NCBI GenBank assembly: GCA_037951105.1 | Contig: JBAMJV010008082.1 | Location: 1 to 64,000, forward strand | Length of the DNA stretch: 64,000 nucleotides | Direction of reading: 5' to 3' | Source of the DNA: Echinarachnius parma | Lineage: Eukaryota > Echinodermata > Echinoidea > Clypeasteroida > Echinarachniidae | Part shown: in pieces, positions 36,276 to 46,770 of the stretch | Layout of the letters: every line of letters begins with the position of its first letter | How positions within the stretch are numbered: position 1 is the stretch's first letter | Position numbers and translations under genes: made by a program | The notes under the pieces: generated by a model | Databases searched by the model: none | What the model was told of the DNA's origin: nothing | Seen by the model: only the letters and a program-made list of their open reading frames with translations

Positions 36276-36930
36276 CTTCGATCCCACGTGGAAATTATGA
36301 TATGGCAAAATGCAATAAAAAAATACATCACGAACGTGGGGGATCACATGCAACTAAATACGTTACCATTGCGCGATTTAATACAACTGAAAACAGGAAT
36401 GTTTGTTTTTCGTTTTAAACGTAAGCTTCTCCCGACCATATTCAATTATTTCTTTATTGAAAATAATCAAGTTCATGATGTAAATATAAGACGTAAACAT
36501 AAATTATACTTGCCATTATTACGTTTAACTTTAACTCAAGCAAATTCAATTCGATATCATGCATCAGTTCTTTGGAATTCTTTAGACTCATCAATACAAC
36601 AATTACCTTCCGTAAATTGCTTCAAGAAAACATTGAAAATAATTTTAATGACTTCATTGTGAAATTATACTTTTCTATCCATTGTATACAAATTAGTTCA
36701 CACCAATAAACTAGTGTGTGTGTATTTATTTGCTGTTTTTTAATGTTTAATTGATGTTATTATTTTCTTTGTAATTGATTAATTTTGCATTATCTTTTAA
36801 GTTGTATTTTATTGTATGAGGCGCTTTTTATACAAGCTTATAGCTTTCTAAAGTGATCCCCAGTACACATTTTACACTGTATTATATCTTGTATTTTAAA
36901 TTGTGAATAAACTGAATTGAATTGAATTGA
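36276..36930 (+). mobile_element. 5'-truncated LINE (CR1/L2-like 3' end)
   Basis: The frame ending at 36662 carries the usual C-terminal tail of a non-LTR reverse transcriptase polyprotein: LRDLIQLKTGMFVFRFKRKL..., RRKHKLYLPLLRLTLTQ..., then SIRYHASVLWNSLDSSIQ and a terminal FKKTLK. The catalytic core is absent, so it is a dead copy. A 270-bp 3' UTR ends in a short GAATT repeat instead of a long poly-A, as in CR1/L2-type elements. The frame runs upstream into MITE sequence, so the reading start near 36093 is not a real protein start. Confidence 0.75.
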
Positions 36931-37000
36931 AATACTCTTTTATTATTCTATAAAAAGAACACAATCTACTATTTTTACCACATGTATGTTCACAATGGTG

Positions 37001-37393
37001 TTAAAGGGACTTACATTGCCCAAATCCTCAAAAAATTACTTGGAACTCTAGTGGTTCTATATATCATACCTTGTCATTTTCATATTAACAATTGATTTGA
37101 AGCACGGGACCGGTTTCGGGTTTTCAAATTTCGATTTCGATCAAAAGATATTTACGATTGAAGTGTTCAGATGATAAAATGTCTACGTGATAATTTAAGC
37201 CGTCTACAAAGTAAGTGCAATGCGTTAGTGAATATCACTTTGTATTTTTGGCTAATTTCTCGGCCAAAAAAAATCCAATTAACGCGACATTTTCACACAT
37301 TACTTTGTGGACATATCAGATCACACCAATACACATTTCATTAATAACTCAGCACTTTTTGCACTTGTCAACAAAGTTACTAGATCCCTTTAA
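37001..37393 (-). mobile_element. TTAA MITE family C, copy 3
   Basis: 393 bp, TTAA at both ends (TTAAAGGGACTTACATTG and ACTAGATCCCTTTAA), inverted relative to 13223-13611. Confidence 0.85.
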
Positions 37394-38085
37394 TTCTTTA
37401 TAATTTAGATGATTAAATGGATAGTTTTCGGGGATGTTTTAACAGATTTCCCAAACTATTATATGGCTTTATTACAACATAATCTTTTCTCAACAAGTGC
37501 ATTGTCTTATGCCATGTATTCCACATAGTAAGCTGCATTAGTAGCATGACTATCACTATAGCAACACTTTAAGATAACGATTGAGATTAAGATTAAGATT
37601 TGAATTTTAATTCAAGATTAATCTACAGGAGATACGAACGAACGAGCTAGCATCGCCCCTTTTAGCAAAAACATAAACAATCCTTTGATTAAAATCTATA
37701 TTTTGTAGCCACCAATGTCAATCATGATTTAAATCATCCCTTTGAAAGGGGAAGTAATTAAGTTCTAGTCGACTGCCCTATCCCCGCTTACACATCTAAA
37801 TCAGTGGTCTCGGTGTCAGGAAACCCCCCCCCCCCCCACCACCACCTTCCCCGCTAACATAACTAAGGTCTCGGTCTTGACATCGACAATTGTTTGCAAC
37901 GAACACCTCCCTGTTTACACGACTCAACCAGTCATCTCGGACCTGGTCCCGTTTCTGTAAATTACGCACCCCCCCCCCCCCCCCCCCCCCCTTGACAAAT
38001 CCTGGCTACGGGTCTGATCTGAGGGATCGAGAACAACTAGGTGTAGTAGTTTGAAGAAGAAGAACAAAATATTGTTGAAATTATA
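37394..38085. other. Non-coding flank with two C tracts
   Basis: C tracts lie at 37824-37837 and 37969-37991. It ends in TATA immediately before the LTR element. No gene is seen. Confidence 0.6.
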
Positions 38086-38747
38086 TGTGAGGATACGGGC
38101 TTCAGTCTTAGCAAGAATGATTCTCAGGTTCACGGAATGTTGGGTATAAGGCTTATTATTTAATGACTTCTTTTTAAATCAGTACAAAAGAGGGTAGAAG
38201 ACGCAGTCTTCATTCACCAGCCAGAAATCTGTAAATACAATAAACAGATAAATACATTAAGTATGAATATTCATCATTATAATGGAATAAACATTGTCAG
38301 CACTCCTGCTAAATCCACAGCTATCTACTAATTAACATATCCATACACTTGTTAATACAATGCAAAATACATTAAGACAATGAAGTCTACTAATGCAGGT
38401 ACATGTATATCTTATATTAGTGGAATATAACCAATTAATTATACTGTTACCCTTAATAAATCGAGCAAGAACATTAATTGAATAAAGCAAACACTAACAA
38501 ATCACTTAATATTATAATACACAGTGCTACTAAGGTACAACCCACTAAATGTACTTGTTGTGCCATTAAGAATGTAATGAATGTATTACACCTCATGCAT
38601 ATGGCTATTTATATGCTACAGTGTTCATCTTAATTTCATTCCCACTAACATGATGCACATTGTCCAAATTACATCATTATTCTTACTATATAACTATTAT
38701 TATTGTTATTATCATTATAAGTCATAGTATTAGTAGTATAGTAATCA

Positions 38748-38787
<40 letters not shown>

Positions 38788-39750
38788 TAGAATCATTATC
38801 ATACCATGATACTACAAACATCACAATTAATTCTATATTAACAATATTAAATCTATTATGATTGGAATTACTTGCAACCCAATATACGCTTCTCATTAAA
38901 TCAACATAAACATGATAAAGTACAAGTAAGGAATGCACCAAGTAAATATAACTAAATTGTACTATGCTCTTCTTAAAAGACACATAATTCATCACCTACA
39001 CAGCCATATAACTTATACCCATTTTCTAATATAAAACACTTAAGAGTATACGACCAAACATCTACATACTGTTAACTAAATCCTCTTCAACTACTGTCAT
39101 AACTCTGAGTACTATCAAGAACACTATCACTACATAATTATAACTAAGACATCAACCATTTAACATACAGAATAAGTGGCAATATACAAGTCTACTTACA
39201 CGTATTCAAAGAAACAGAAAGCTAGCAATCTGCAGGTGATCCAAAACTTCACAGAATCTCAGTACGGGCCGATACACACTAACAGTTCTTGTTACCAACG
39301 ATGTTCACTTTATAACTTCAATTTGCTTTCTGACACACCCAAGCCAAAAGAGAGAGTATATGCATCGATATGCATATTCTCGGAGTTTCTCCTCTTTTTC
39401 CTGTCTTAACCCCTTCAAAGTTATTTAACTCTAATATCACAAATATCCTCCATAGCCAACAGTCTGACTAATTCAGGGTCAGCCCTGAATGGGTTAGCTT
39501 CTTCTAGTTCCCTGCCCCAAGACTGAAATATAAACAATAACACCATCATTAGGCCACCGACCCCGACCGACCGAGGTGGAAGCTTGACCACTGGCCTCCA
39601 CTGTGTTTATATCAAATTCCAATCTCAGTATATGAAATAATAGTATGTGTTCCCAAAACAAGAGAAAGGGACAGTCTAGACTAATATTTAAAGGGAAGAG
39701 AAACACATTTAACATGAAATATGCATATAATACAAATTGGTTCCCTCACA
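38086..39750 (-). repeat. 3' LTR (1665 bp)
   Basis: On the plus strand it begins TGTGAGGATACGGG and ends GGTTCCCTCACA, so the LTR has 7-bp inverted ends TGTGAGG/CCTCACA with the standard TG...CA boundaries. It contains a short TAG repeat at about 38748-38787. It is unusually long for a gypsy LTR but has no convincing coding frame. Confidence 0.95.
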
Positions 39751-39763
39751 ATCTCCCCTGCTA
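39751..39763 (-). other. Polypurine tract
   Basis: On the minus strand AGCAGGGGAGAT directly precedes the 3' LTR, the expected plus-strand primer position. Confidence 0.75.
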
Positions 39764-39915
39764 AATTTGAGTTTGTCCTCAAACTTAAAACAACTTCAGG
39801 CAGTCTTAAATCAAGAAAGAAAACCAATTTTTAGTGAACAATAACGCCAAATTATTCAACGAAATTGAATATCAATTGAGAGTGCATTATACACTTAACA
39901 TTAATTAATCATTAA

Positions 39916-42900
39916 TTACTCATAATCCTCCCACAGCATGTGGCGATCAATGCCATCCTGCAACCTTTGAATTATAATCTCCCTTTGTTCGTCGGAACTA
40001 TTAAGATTGTTCATACTGTTTACTTCTGTGACTGCAGACTTGGGATGATTTAACGGGTTACTATGAATCCCCTTCGTAGCCCTCTTACTCCTACGAAGTG
40101 GACGGTCGTCATCGGTAGAGTCATCACCTGATGGGTCGTACACTGGCTCAAAGGGAGGATCTATCATCACCATCGTCTCAGATTCAGAGGAACCCGAGTC
40201 ATCTGATGACACGAGTTGTTGCGTATTGCGAGCTGGCTTCCTCTGCCTGTGGATCGCGCTTTCTCCTGGAGCACTGAGGTTTGTCCGGATTGAGCATTCT
40301 CTCAGTTCCCTGCGGTTTACAGTTCGCTGGGCTCCACTACAATCAGCGCGCTCGATGATATAAACCGAGCCTTCGCCTGGACGAGAGACAATCTTGAACA
40401 CCGTAGGCTGCCATTCATCTGCGATCTTATGTCTCCCCAAGGGATGGTTCTTCAGGTAAACCCGTGATCCAACTTGAAGAGGTCTCTCTTTAGCGGACTT
40501 GTCATGATGAGATTTGCGATAGGCAGCTTCCTTGGCCAGCTTCTCCCCTGCTTTCTTGTAGGCCCATTGCAGAACGTCTGTGTGGTTGGCTACCCAGTCA
40601 TGCACATCACCCACCTCCTGTTGCGGCTCACCCCCAAGCAGGAAATCTACAGGTAGTTTGGGGTCCCTCCCAAACATTATGTAAAATGGAGGGAAACCAG
40701 TGGATGCATGGGGTGTGGCATTGTATGCATACAATACCTCTGGCAAGTACTCTGACCATCGTCTCTTCTTTTCTGGGGGGAGGGTTTTGAGAAGGTCATG
40801 AAGGGTGCGGTTAAACCGCTCAGCCTGGCCATTTCCTTCGGGATGATATGGTGTCGTGTGAGACTTCTGAACACCATACTGCTTGCATAGAGCTTGGATA
40901 TGGGAGGCCTCGAAGTTCCGTCCCTGATCTGAATGGAGGCGCTGAGGTACCCCAAATCTGCTGAACCACTCCTTGACTAGCACCTTCGCAGTTGTCTCTG
41001 CCGTCTGGTTCCTGGTCGCCACCGCAATGGTGTATTTTGAGAATACGTCTGTCATGACGAGGACATTTTCTACGCCAGATGTATCTTTCTCCAGTAGGGT
41101 GAAGTCCACTGCAAGCAGCTCATTCGGGCGTGTTGCCATCATCCCTTTCATTGGTTCCCGGACTCGTGGAGGATTTTTCGCCTTGGTGCAGCGGTCACAT
41201 TGGCTACACCAGTCTGCAATGTCAGCAGTCATCCTTGGCCAGTAACACCGGGTCCTAATGAGACTGGTTGTCCTCTTCCTTGCTTGATGACCTGCTTGGT
41301 CATGACAAGCCTGAAGGACGTCAGCGACGAGGATGCGGGGTAGGAGCAGCTGCCATAGGTTCTCATCTTCACAAACTCGGTATAGGAGCCCGTCTCTTTC
41401 CTTGATCTTGGCCATCTGGCGGAGTAGGAGGATGACATTCTCCTCTTCTTGGGCCCGCTGGTGTTCATCTGGTTTCAGCTGCCTCTCCCAGAAGTGTCGA
41501 AGTCGGCTGATGGTGGGGTCTTTACACTGGAATTCGTGGAGTTGCTCGTGCGTGTAATTGGGGAAAGGGGAAGGGGTACTGGTGGGCCTTTCATCTAGAT
41601 CACCACGGGTCTCAACTCCTTGGTTGAGGTTGTTCACCTCCACGAACGTCTGGTGGATTTCTTTTGGGATTTTGGTGACGCCCACCGTCTGACAGCAAGC
41701 ATCCGATGTCCGATGTTCCCTCCGTGTGTTGTTGGTCGTTTGTGGGCGGCGCGACAACCCATCAGCTGCCTTGTTTGCCGTTCCTGGCTTGTATTTGACC
41801 GCGAAGTCGAACACAGACAGGGCGCCTACCCAGCGCTGCTCTGTGGCTCCCAATTTTGGGTTGTCCAGGTGGGCAAGCGGGTTATTGTCCGTAAAGACAA
41901 CGAACTGGCTTCCGATGAGGTAATCGCGAAACTTGTCGCTAATGGCCCATTTCATGCCCAGCAGTTCCAATTTCATGCTTGAATATTTGTCCATATTCTT
42001 TTCCGCTCCGCGGCGAGTTCTGCTGGCATACGCTATCACGCAACGCTTTCCCCCTTGCCTCTGGTAGAGCACATCACCCAGGCCATGCAGACTGGCATCC
42101 ACCTCCACCTCAAAAGGCTGTGTGAAGTCGGCATAGCCGAGGACTGGTGGTTCACACAGCGCCTGTTGCAGCTGGTCGAAGGCTGCTTGGTGTTCGGAGC
42201 CCCACTGGAACGCAGTTGTCTGCTTGGTCTTAGTCTTGTCACAGAGGGAAGCCACCATATTGTGCAGAGGGCCAGCGATTTGTGAAAACCCTTTCACAAA
42301 TCGCCTGTAGAAGGAACAGAATCCCAGAAAGGACCGGAGTTCCTTCACGCTTGTTGGTGTAGGCCAGTTCCTCACCGCCTCTACCTTCTCTGGATCTGTC
42401 TGCACCCCTTCTCTTGAAACCTTGTGCCCTAAGTACTTTACCTCCGGGCGAAATAGCTCGCACTTCGACGGCTTTATCTTTAGACCATGCTGGCGTAATC
42501 TAGCAAAGACTCGCTCCAGTCTCTCCAGCTGCTCTTCGAATGTACAGGAGTATACCAGCACATCATCCAGGTAGCAGAGAACAGATGCGAAGAACTGATC
42601 TCCCAGACAAGCTTGCATCAACCGTTGGAATGTACCTGGAGCATTGCATAGCCCAAACGGCATTCGGACATACTCAAACAGTCCAAACGGAGTGGTGAAA
42701 CTTGTCTTTTGGCGATCGTTCTCCTCCATTTCTACTTGATGGTACCCTGATAGGAGATCCAGCGTGGAGAACCACTGTGCGCCGCGAAGAGAATCCATGG
42801 ATTCGTCGATTCTGGGAATAGGGTATGCGTCCTTCCTGGTCTTCTGGTTGAGCTTGCGGTAGTCCACGCATAGGCGAAGGGAACCATCGCCTTTTCTAAC

Positions 42901-43683
42901 AAGCACAATAGGAGACGCGTATGGACTGGTGCTTTCCCGGATGACATTCTTCTCCAGCAACTGCCTGATATGTTCTTTTACCTCTTCTAGTTGATTCGGG
43001 GGGATTCGCCGGTATGGAAGTCTCACCGGCTCATCATCTATCGTCCGGATCTTATGGGTGACTGTCTTGGTGTGCTCCAGGTCAGCATCAGAAGCAGCAA
43101 ATACATCCACATTTCTGGAGAGCAAGGCTTCGGCTCGCTGCCTCTGATCCAGGCTAAGTCCTTCCCATAGAAGCCCTTGAGTGTTGAGAAGTTCTTTAAC
43201 CTCGGGTGGGATGTCCCGACTGGTATTGATTTGGTCGCATCGGACGCTGTTGTCATCGATCATGTTTATACGGTGGAGGGCTCCGATTGGAGTTCTGCCT
43301 TTTAGGAAGATGTCCTCATCCGTTGCATTATAGACTCGTACGGACATCCTACCTCTGGGCGAATGCGTAACTGTTGGGCTGACCACAATCCCCTTTGGCG
43401 TCTGGACGATCTCGTCTATTACTACCTCCCTGGTACAGATAGGTCCAGTCACGTCTAGGATTTGGAATGGGCAAGCAGGAATTCTAAAAATTCCTCTGCC
43501 CGCAATGCGAACGAGTCCTAAGATGTGACTACCAGTTGTCACACTGGTAGCTGGGATATTAGTGGGACCAATTAAGGTTATCAACGTCTCAGCAGGTATG
43601 TCTCTGATGATGTTCATCCCCAACAGCATAGGATGCTTCGGCTGACCTGATGGGTTTATCACCAGAATTCCCCCTTGGATAAT
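39916..43683 (-). CDS. pol: Pol: reverse transcriptase, RNase H, integrase
   Basis: About 1255 residues, open from 43683 to the stop at 39916. Residue numbers count from the GTG at 43662. It begins with the end of the protease (LGMNIIRD near 15-22). Reverse transcriptase spans about 200-460 with YLDD at 364-367 and FGLCNAPGTFQ. RNase H spans about 515-640 with D522, E566 and D592. The integrase zinc finger is H787, H792, C822, C825; the D,D35E core is D853, D912, E948. A C-terminal basic/SH3-like segment lies around 1060-1110 (GSRVYLKNHPLG) and an acidic Ser/Asp-rich tail at 1150-1190. All catalytic residues are present and there is no internal stop, so this copy looks potentially active. It has no chromodomain that I can see and no envelope frame. 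It copies the RNA to DNA and integrates it. Confidence 0.95.
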   Translation of the reverse strand: MIQGGILVINPSGQPKHPMLLGMNIIRDIPAETLITLIGPTNIPATSVTTGSHILGLVRIAGRGIFRIPACPFQILDVTGPICTREVVIDEIVQTPKGIVVSPTVTHSPRGRMSVRVYNATDEDIFLKGRTPIGALHRINMIDDNSVRCDQINTSRDIPPEVKELLNTQGLLWEGLSLDQRQRAEALLSRNVDVFAASDADLEHTKTVTHKIRTIDDEPVRLPYRRIPPNQLEEVKEHIRQLLEKNVIRESTSPYASPIVLVRKGDGSLRLCVDYRKLNQKTRKDAYPIPRIDESMDSLRGAQWFSTLDLLSGYHQVEMEENDRQKTSFTTPFGLFEYVRMPFGLCNAPGTFQRLMQACLGDQFFASVLCYLDDVLVYSCTFEEQLERLERVFARLRQHGLKIKPSKCELFRPEVKYLGHKVSREGVQTDPEKVEAVRNWPTPTSVKELRSFLGFCSFYRRFVKGFSQIAGPLHNMVASLCDKTKTKQTTAFQWGSEHQAAFDQLQQALCEPPVLGYADFTQPFEVEVDASLHGLGDVLYQRQGGKRCVIAYASRTRRGAEKNMDKYSSMKLELLGMKWAISDKFRDYLIGSQFVVFTDNNPLAHLDNPKLGATEQRWVGALSVFDFAVKYKPGTANKAADGLSRRPQTTNNTRREHRTSDACCQTVGVTKIPKEIHQTFVEVNNLNQGVETRGDLDERPTSTPSPFPNYTHEQLHEFQCKDPTISRLRHFWERQLKPDEHQRAQEEENVILLLRQMAKIKERDGLLYRVCEDENLWQLLLPRILVADVLQACHDQAGHQARKRTTSLIRTRCYWPRMTADIADWCSQCDRCTKAKNPPRVREPMKGMMATRPNELLAVDFTLLEKDTSGVENVLVMTDVFSKYTIAVATRNQTAETTAKVLVKEWFSRFGVPQRLHSDQGRNFEASHIQALCKQYGVQKSHTTPYHPEGNGQAERFNRTLHDLLKTLPPEKKRRWSEYLPEVLYAYNATPHASTGFPPFYIMFGRDPKLPVDFLLGGEPQQEVGDVHDWVANHTDVLQWAYKKAGEKLAKEAAYRKSHHDKSAKERPLQVGSRVYLKNHPLGRHKIADEWQPTVFKIVSRPGEGSVYIIERADCSGAQRTVNRRELRECSIRTNLSAPGESAIHRQRKPARNTQQLVSSDDSGSSESETMVMIDPPFEPVYDPSGDDSTDDDRPLRRSKRATKGIHSNPLNHPKSAVTEVNSMNNLNSSDEQREIIIQRLQDGIDRHMLWEDYE

Positions 43684-43996
43684 TTAATACCAGAAAGGGT
43701 TACATCCGCTTCAAAATATCCGGTGTAGGGGATACTGGCTCCATTTGCTGCCCTCAATGACAACCAGTTGATACTTGTTAGAGTCTCATTCGGAAACATC
43801 TGCCGGAAACAGTCAGTCGTGATGGTGGTGACTTGTGACCCGGTGTCCATCACGGCCGTAACTTCTTTCCCACCGATCGTTATGTTCACTGTGGGACTGG
43901 ATCCAATGAGTTTCCCTGAAGGTATGTTTCCCGAGCCTTTGTTTCGTTCCTGTACGGGTTCGACACCCAACGCTTGGCTCTCAGCGCTGAGTGAAA
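43659..43996 (-). CDS. pro: Aspartic protease (pro frame)
   Basis: This frame is entered from gag by -1 slippage and runs to TGA at 43661-43659. No ATG is needed or present near its start. It contains the retropepsin active site VMDTGSQVTT (DTG), followed by the hydrophobic TITTDCF segment and GYFEADV. The frame then stops and the C-terminal flap and hydrophobic part of the protease (LGMNIIRDI) is read from the pol frame, which overlaps by 25 nt. A second -1 shift is therefore needed at or near a G5 run (43670-43674), or that run has lost a base. It cleaves Gag and Gag-Pol in the particle (family knowledge). Confidence 0.85.
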
Positions 43997-44971
43997 CTAG
44001 TTTCCCTGCTGATACCGGTTGTTCTGCCTCTGTGACATCGGTGGAGCTTGGCCTGGGCTACCCTTCTGACTTGATGATGTTGGTGGGACCGGGGCACTGC
44101 CTTCAGGAAGGGCACACTCTTTGGCATAGTGCCCACGATTTCCGCAGCGATAGCAGACCACATCTCGCTTATCCCTAGGGGGTGGCCTCATCCTAGGGTG
44201 AGCTTCCTGGGATTCGATCCTGTCCAACCTTGAGTTGAGGGTGTCCTGCTGGCTTCTTATCTGGGAAAGAATCTCTGTCTGGCTCTTAAGGGCTGCTGCC
44301 AGTCCCTCCACCATTTTCCCCATCTCCAAGGTGGCCTCCGCTTGACACACTGCTGCGCGTTTCCGCTTGTGGAGAGTACTGCTGTCACCCTCTTCCATCT
44401 CCACAGCCCAGTCTCTCACCTCCAAGAAGGACAGCCCCGGCTTCTCCTTTACCACGCGTTTCACCTCTCGCCTCAACACTGGGTCGTTAAGCCCATCATG
44501 AAACTGTTCGATCACTGTCTTTCCACAATCAGGGGCATTCGCCTTGCCCTCAATTCTTGATTTCAGTGACAGTAGTGCGTAAGCGTAATCTGCCACTGTT
44601 TCGTCCTCCTTCTGAACTCGGTTGTATACCCTACGCATCAGTTGGCCCAGTGTCAATCTATCGCCAAATGTATCTTGGAGGATCCGGAGAATTGCTTCTG
44701 CATCACCTTTCTCGGTTGCTGGCCGATGCTTAATCTCCTGACGTGCGGCTCCTTCAAGGTGAGCTGTGATGTAGTCCACCGCTCGAATTCCCTGCAATCG
44801 TCTCAGGTTAAGGCCGGCTCTCATGTCCTCAACGAAGTCATCCACCGACGCACCATCCATCCCGTTGAACGACTTGATCTTTTTCTCTTTTGGTGGGAAG
44901 TATACCTCCCTACTCTGGAGATCCGTCGTCAGCTTCTCCAGCTGCTCCTGCAAGTCCTTCATTGTCGCCAT
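43997..44971 (-). CDS. gag: Gag polyprotein of the gypsy element
   Basis: A 324-residue capsid/nucleocapsid precursor that packages the element RNA in the cytoplasm. The ATG at 44971 follows a leader of about 95 nt after the 5' LTR. Residues about 25-200 match the gag capsid type of gypsy elements (FNGMDG..VDDFVEDMRAG, ITAHLEGAARQE). Residues 200-255 look coiled and polar. One CCHC zinc knuckle is at C273, C276, H281 and C286 (CYRCGNRGHYAKEC). It ends in a Gln/Asn-rich tail with TAG at 43999-43997. The heptamer GGGAAAC lies directly before the stop in the frame needed for -1 slippage into the protease frame. It is intact, with no stops or frameshifts. Confidence 0.93.
   Translation of the reverse strand: MATMKDLQEQLEKLTTDLQSREVYFPPKEKKIKSFNGMDGASVDDFVEDMRAGLNLRRLQGIRAVDYITAHLEGAARQEIKHRPATEKGDAEAILRILQDTFGDRLTLGQLMRRVYNRVQKEDETVADYAYALLSLKSRIEGKANAPDCGKTVIEQFHDGLNDPVLRREVKRVVKEKPGLSFLEVRDWAVEMEEGDSSTLHKRKRAAVCQAEATLEMGKMVEGLAAALKSQTEILSQIRSQQDTLNSRLDRIESQEAHPRMRPPPRDKRDVVCYRCGNRGHYAKECALPEGSAPVPPTSSSQKGSPGQAPPMSQRQNNRYQQGN
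44000..44006 (-). promoter_or_regulatory. -1 ribosomal frameshift site GGGAAAC
   Basis: In the gag frame the bases read G GGA AAC TAG, an exact X XXY YYZ slippery heptamer touching the stop codon. The -1 frame continues open into the protease. Five nucleotides beyond the TAG, CTCAGCGCTGAG can form a small stem. A heptamer of this form is a known frameshift signal in retroviruses; use here is inferred. Confidence 0.8.
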
Positions 44972-45049
44972 CTTCCTACCCTCTCTCCTATGTACTGTTG
45001 TATAATAATTAGCCAGCCAACACTTTTCAGTTCAATATTACACCGTACC

Positions 45050-45066
45050 CCATCCGTACTACCAAA
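45050..45066 (-). other. Candidate primer binding site
   Basis: On the minus strand, two bases after the 5' LTR, the sequence is TGGTAGTACGGATGG. It starts with the TGG expected opposite a tRNA CCA end and partly resembles the initiator-Met primer site. The priming tRNA is not resolved. Confidence 0.5.
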
Positions 45067-45728
45067 TGTGAGGATACGGGCTTCAGTCTTAGCAAGAATG
45101 ATTCTCAGGTTCACGGAATGTTGGGTATAAGGCTTATTATTTAATGACTTCTTTTTAAATCAGTACAAAAGAGGGTAGAAGACGCAGTCTTCATTCACCA
45201 GCCAGAAATCTGTAAATACAATAAACAGATAAATACATGAAGTATGAATATTCATCATTATAATGGAATAAACATTGTCAGCACTCCTGCTAAATCCACA
45301 GCTATCTACTAATTAACATATCCATACACTTGTTAATACAATGCAAAATACATTAAGACAATGAAGTCTACTAATGCAGGTACATGTATATCTTATATTA
45401 GTGGAATATAACCAATTAATTATACTGTTACCCTTAATAAATCGAGCAAGAACATTAATTGAATAAAGCAAACACTAACAAATCACTTAATATTATAATA
45501 CACAGTGCTACTAAGGTACAACCCACTAAATGTACTTGTTGTGCCATTAAGAATGTAATGAATGTATTACACCTCATGCATATGGCTATTTATATGCTAC
45601 AGTGTTCATCTTAATTTCATTCCCACTAACATGATGCACATTGTCCAAATTACATCATTATTCTTACTATATAACTATTATTATTGTTATTATCATTATA
45701 AGTCATAGTATTAGTAGTATAGTAATCA

Positions 45729-45807
<79 letters not shown>

Positions 45808-46770
45808 TAGAATCATTATCATACCATGATACTACAAACATCACAATTAATTCTATATTAACAATATTAAATCTATTATGATTGGAATTACTTGCAACCC
45901 AATATACGCTTCTCATTAAATCAACATAAACATGATAAAGTACAAGTAAGGAATGCACCAAGTAAATATAACTAAATTGTACTATGCTCTTCTTAAAAGA
46001 CACATAATTCATCACCTACACAGCCATATAACTTATACCCATTTTCTAATATAAAACACTTAAGAGTATACGACCAAACATCTACATACTGTTAACTAAA
46101 TCCTCTTCAACTACTGTCATAACTCTGAGTACTATCAAGAACACTATCACTACATAATTATAACTAAGACATCAACCATTTAACATACAGAATAAGTGGC
46201 AATATACAAGTCTACTTACACGTATTCAAAGAAACAGAAAGCTAGCAATCTGCAGGTGATCCAAAACTTCACAGAATCTCAGTACGGGCCGATACACACT
46301 AACAGTTCTTGTTACCAACGATGTTCACTTTATAACTTCAATTTGCTTTCTGACACACCCAAGCCAAAAGAGAGAGTATATGCATCGATATGCATATTCT
46401 CGGAGTTTCTCCTCTTTTTCCTGTCTTAACCCCTTCAAAGTTATTTAACTCTAATATCACAAATATCCTCCATAGCCAACAGTCTGACTAATTCAGGGTC
46501 AGCCCTGAATGGGTTAGCTTCTTCTAGTTCCCTGCCCCAAGACTGAAATATAAACAATAACACCATCATTAGGCCACCGACCCCGACCGACCGAGGTGGA
46601 AGCTTGACCACTGACCTCCACTGTGTTTATATCAAATTCCAATCTCAGTATATGAAATAATAGTATGTGTTCCCAAAACAAGAGAAAGGGACAGTCTAGA
46701 CTAATATTTAAAGGGAAGAGAAACACATTTAACATGAAATATGCATATAATACAAATTGGTTCCCTCACA
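45067..46770 (-). repeat. 5' LTR (1704 bp)
   Basis: It is identical to the 3' LTR except for substitutions at 45239 (partner 38258) and 46614 (partner 39594) and a 39-bp (13-unit) longer TAG repeat. It should hold the promoter for the element; I could not fix a TATA box. Confidence 0.95.
45728..45808 (+). repeat. (TAG)n microsatellite inside the 5' LTR
   Basis: About 27 TAG/GTA units, against about 14 in the 3' LTR at 38748-38787. This accounts for the whole length difference between the LTRs. Confidence 0.9.

Larger units (their letters stand above)
38086..46770 (-). mobile_element. Complete Ty3/gypsy LTR retrotransposon
   Basis: An 8685-bp element on the minus strand: 5' LTR 46770-45067, leader, gag, protease, pol, polypurine tract, 3' LTR 39750-38086. 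Both flanks show TATA (38082-38085 and 46771-46774), a 4-bp target duplication. The domain order protease, reverse transcriptase, RNase H, integrase defines Ty3/gypsy (Metaviridae) as against Ty1/copia. No envelope-like frame follows pol. The LTRs differ by only two substitutions and a microsatellite length change, so the insertion is recent; gag and pol are uninterrupted. It lies downstream of the lengsin gene in the same orientation. Confidence 0.95.

Noticed and set aside
38086-39915. Envelope gene after pol (errantivirus)
   Set aside because: Only about 165 bp lie between the pol stop and the 3' LTR, and no suitable frame is present in the LTR.
42036-43256. Several 65-75 residue frames overlapping pol
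   Set aside because: They are shadow frames of the intact pol gene.
39176-46735. 77- and 73-residue frames found twice
   Set aside because: They lie in the two LTRs and are duplicated with them; no domain, no conserved start context.
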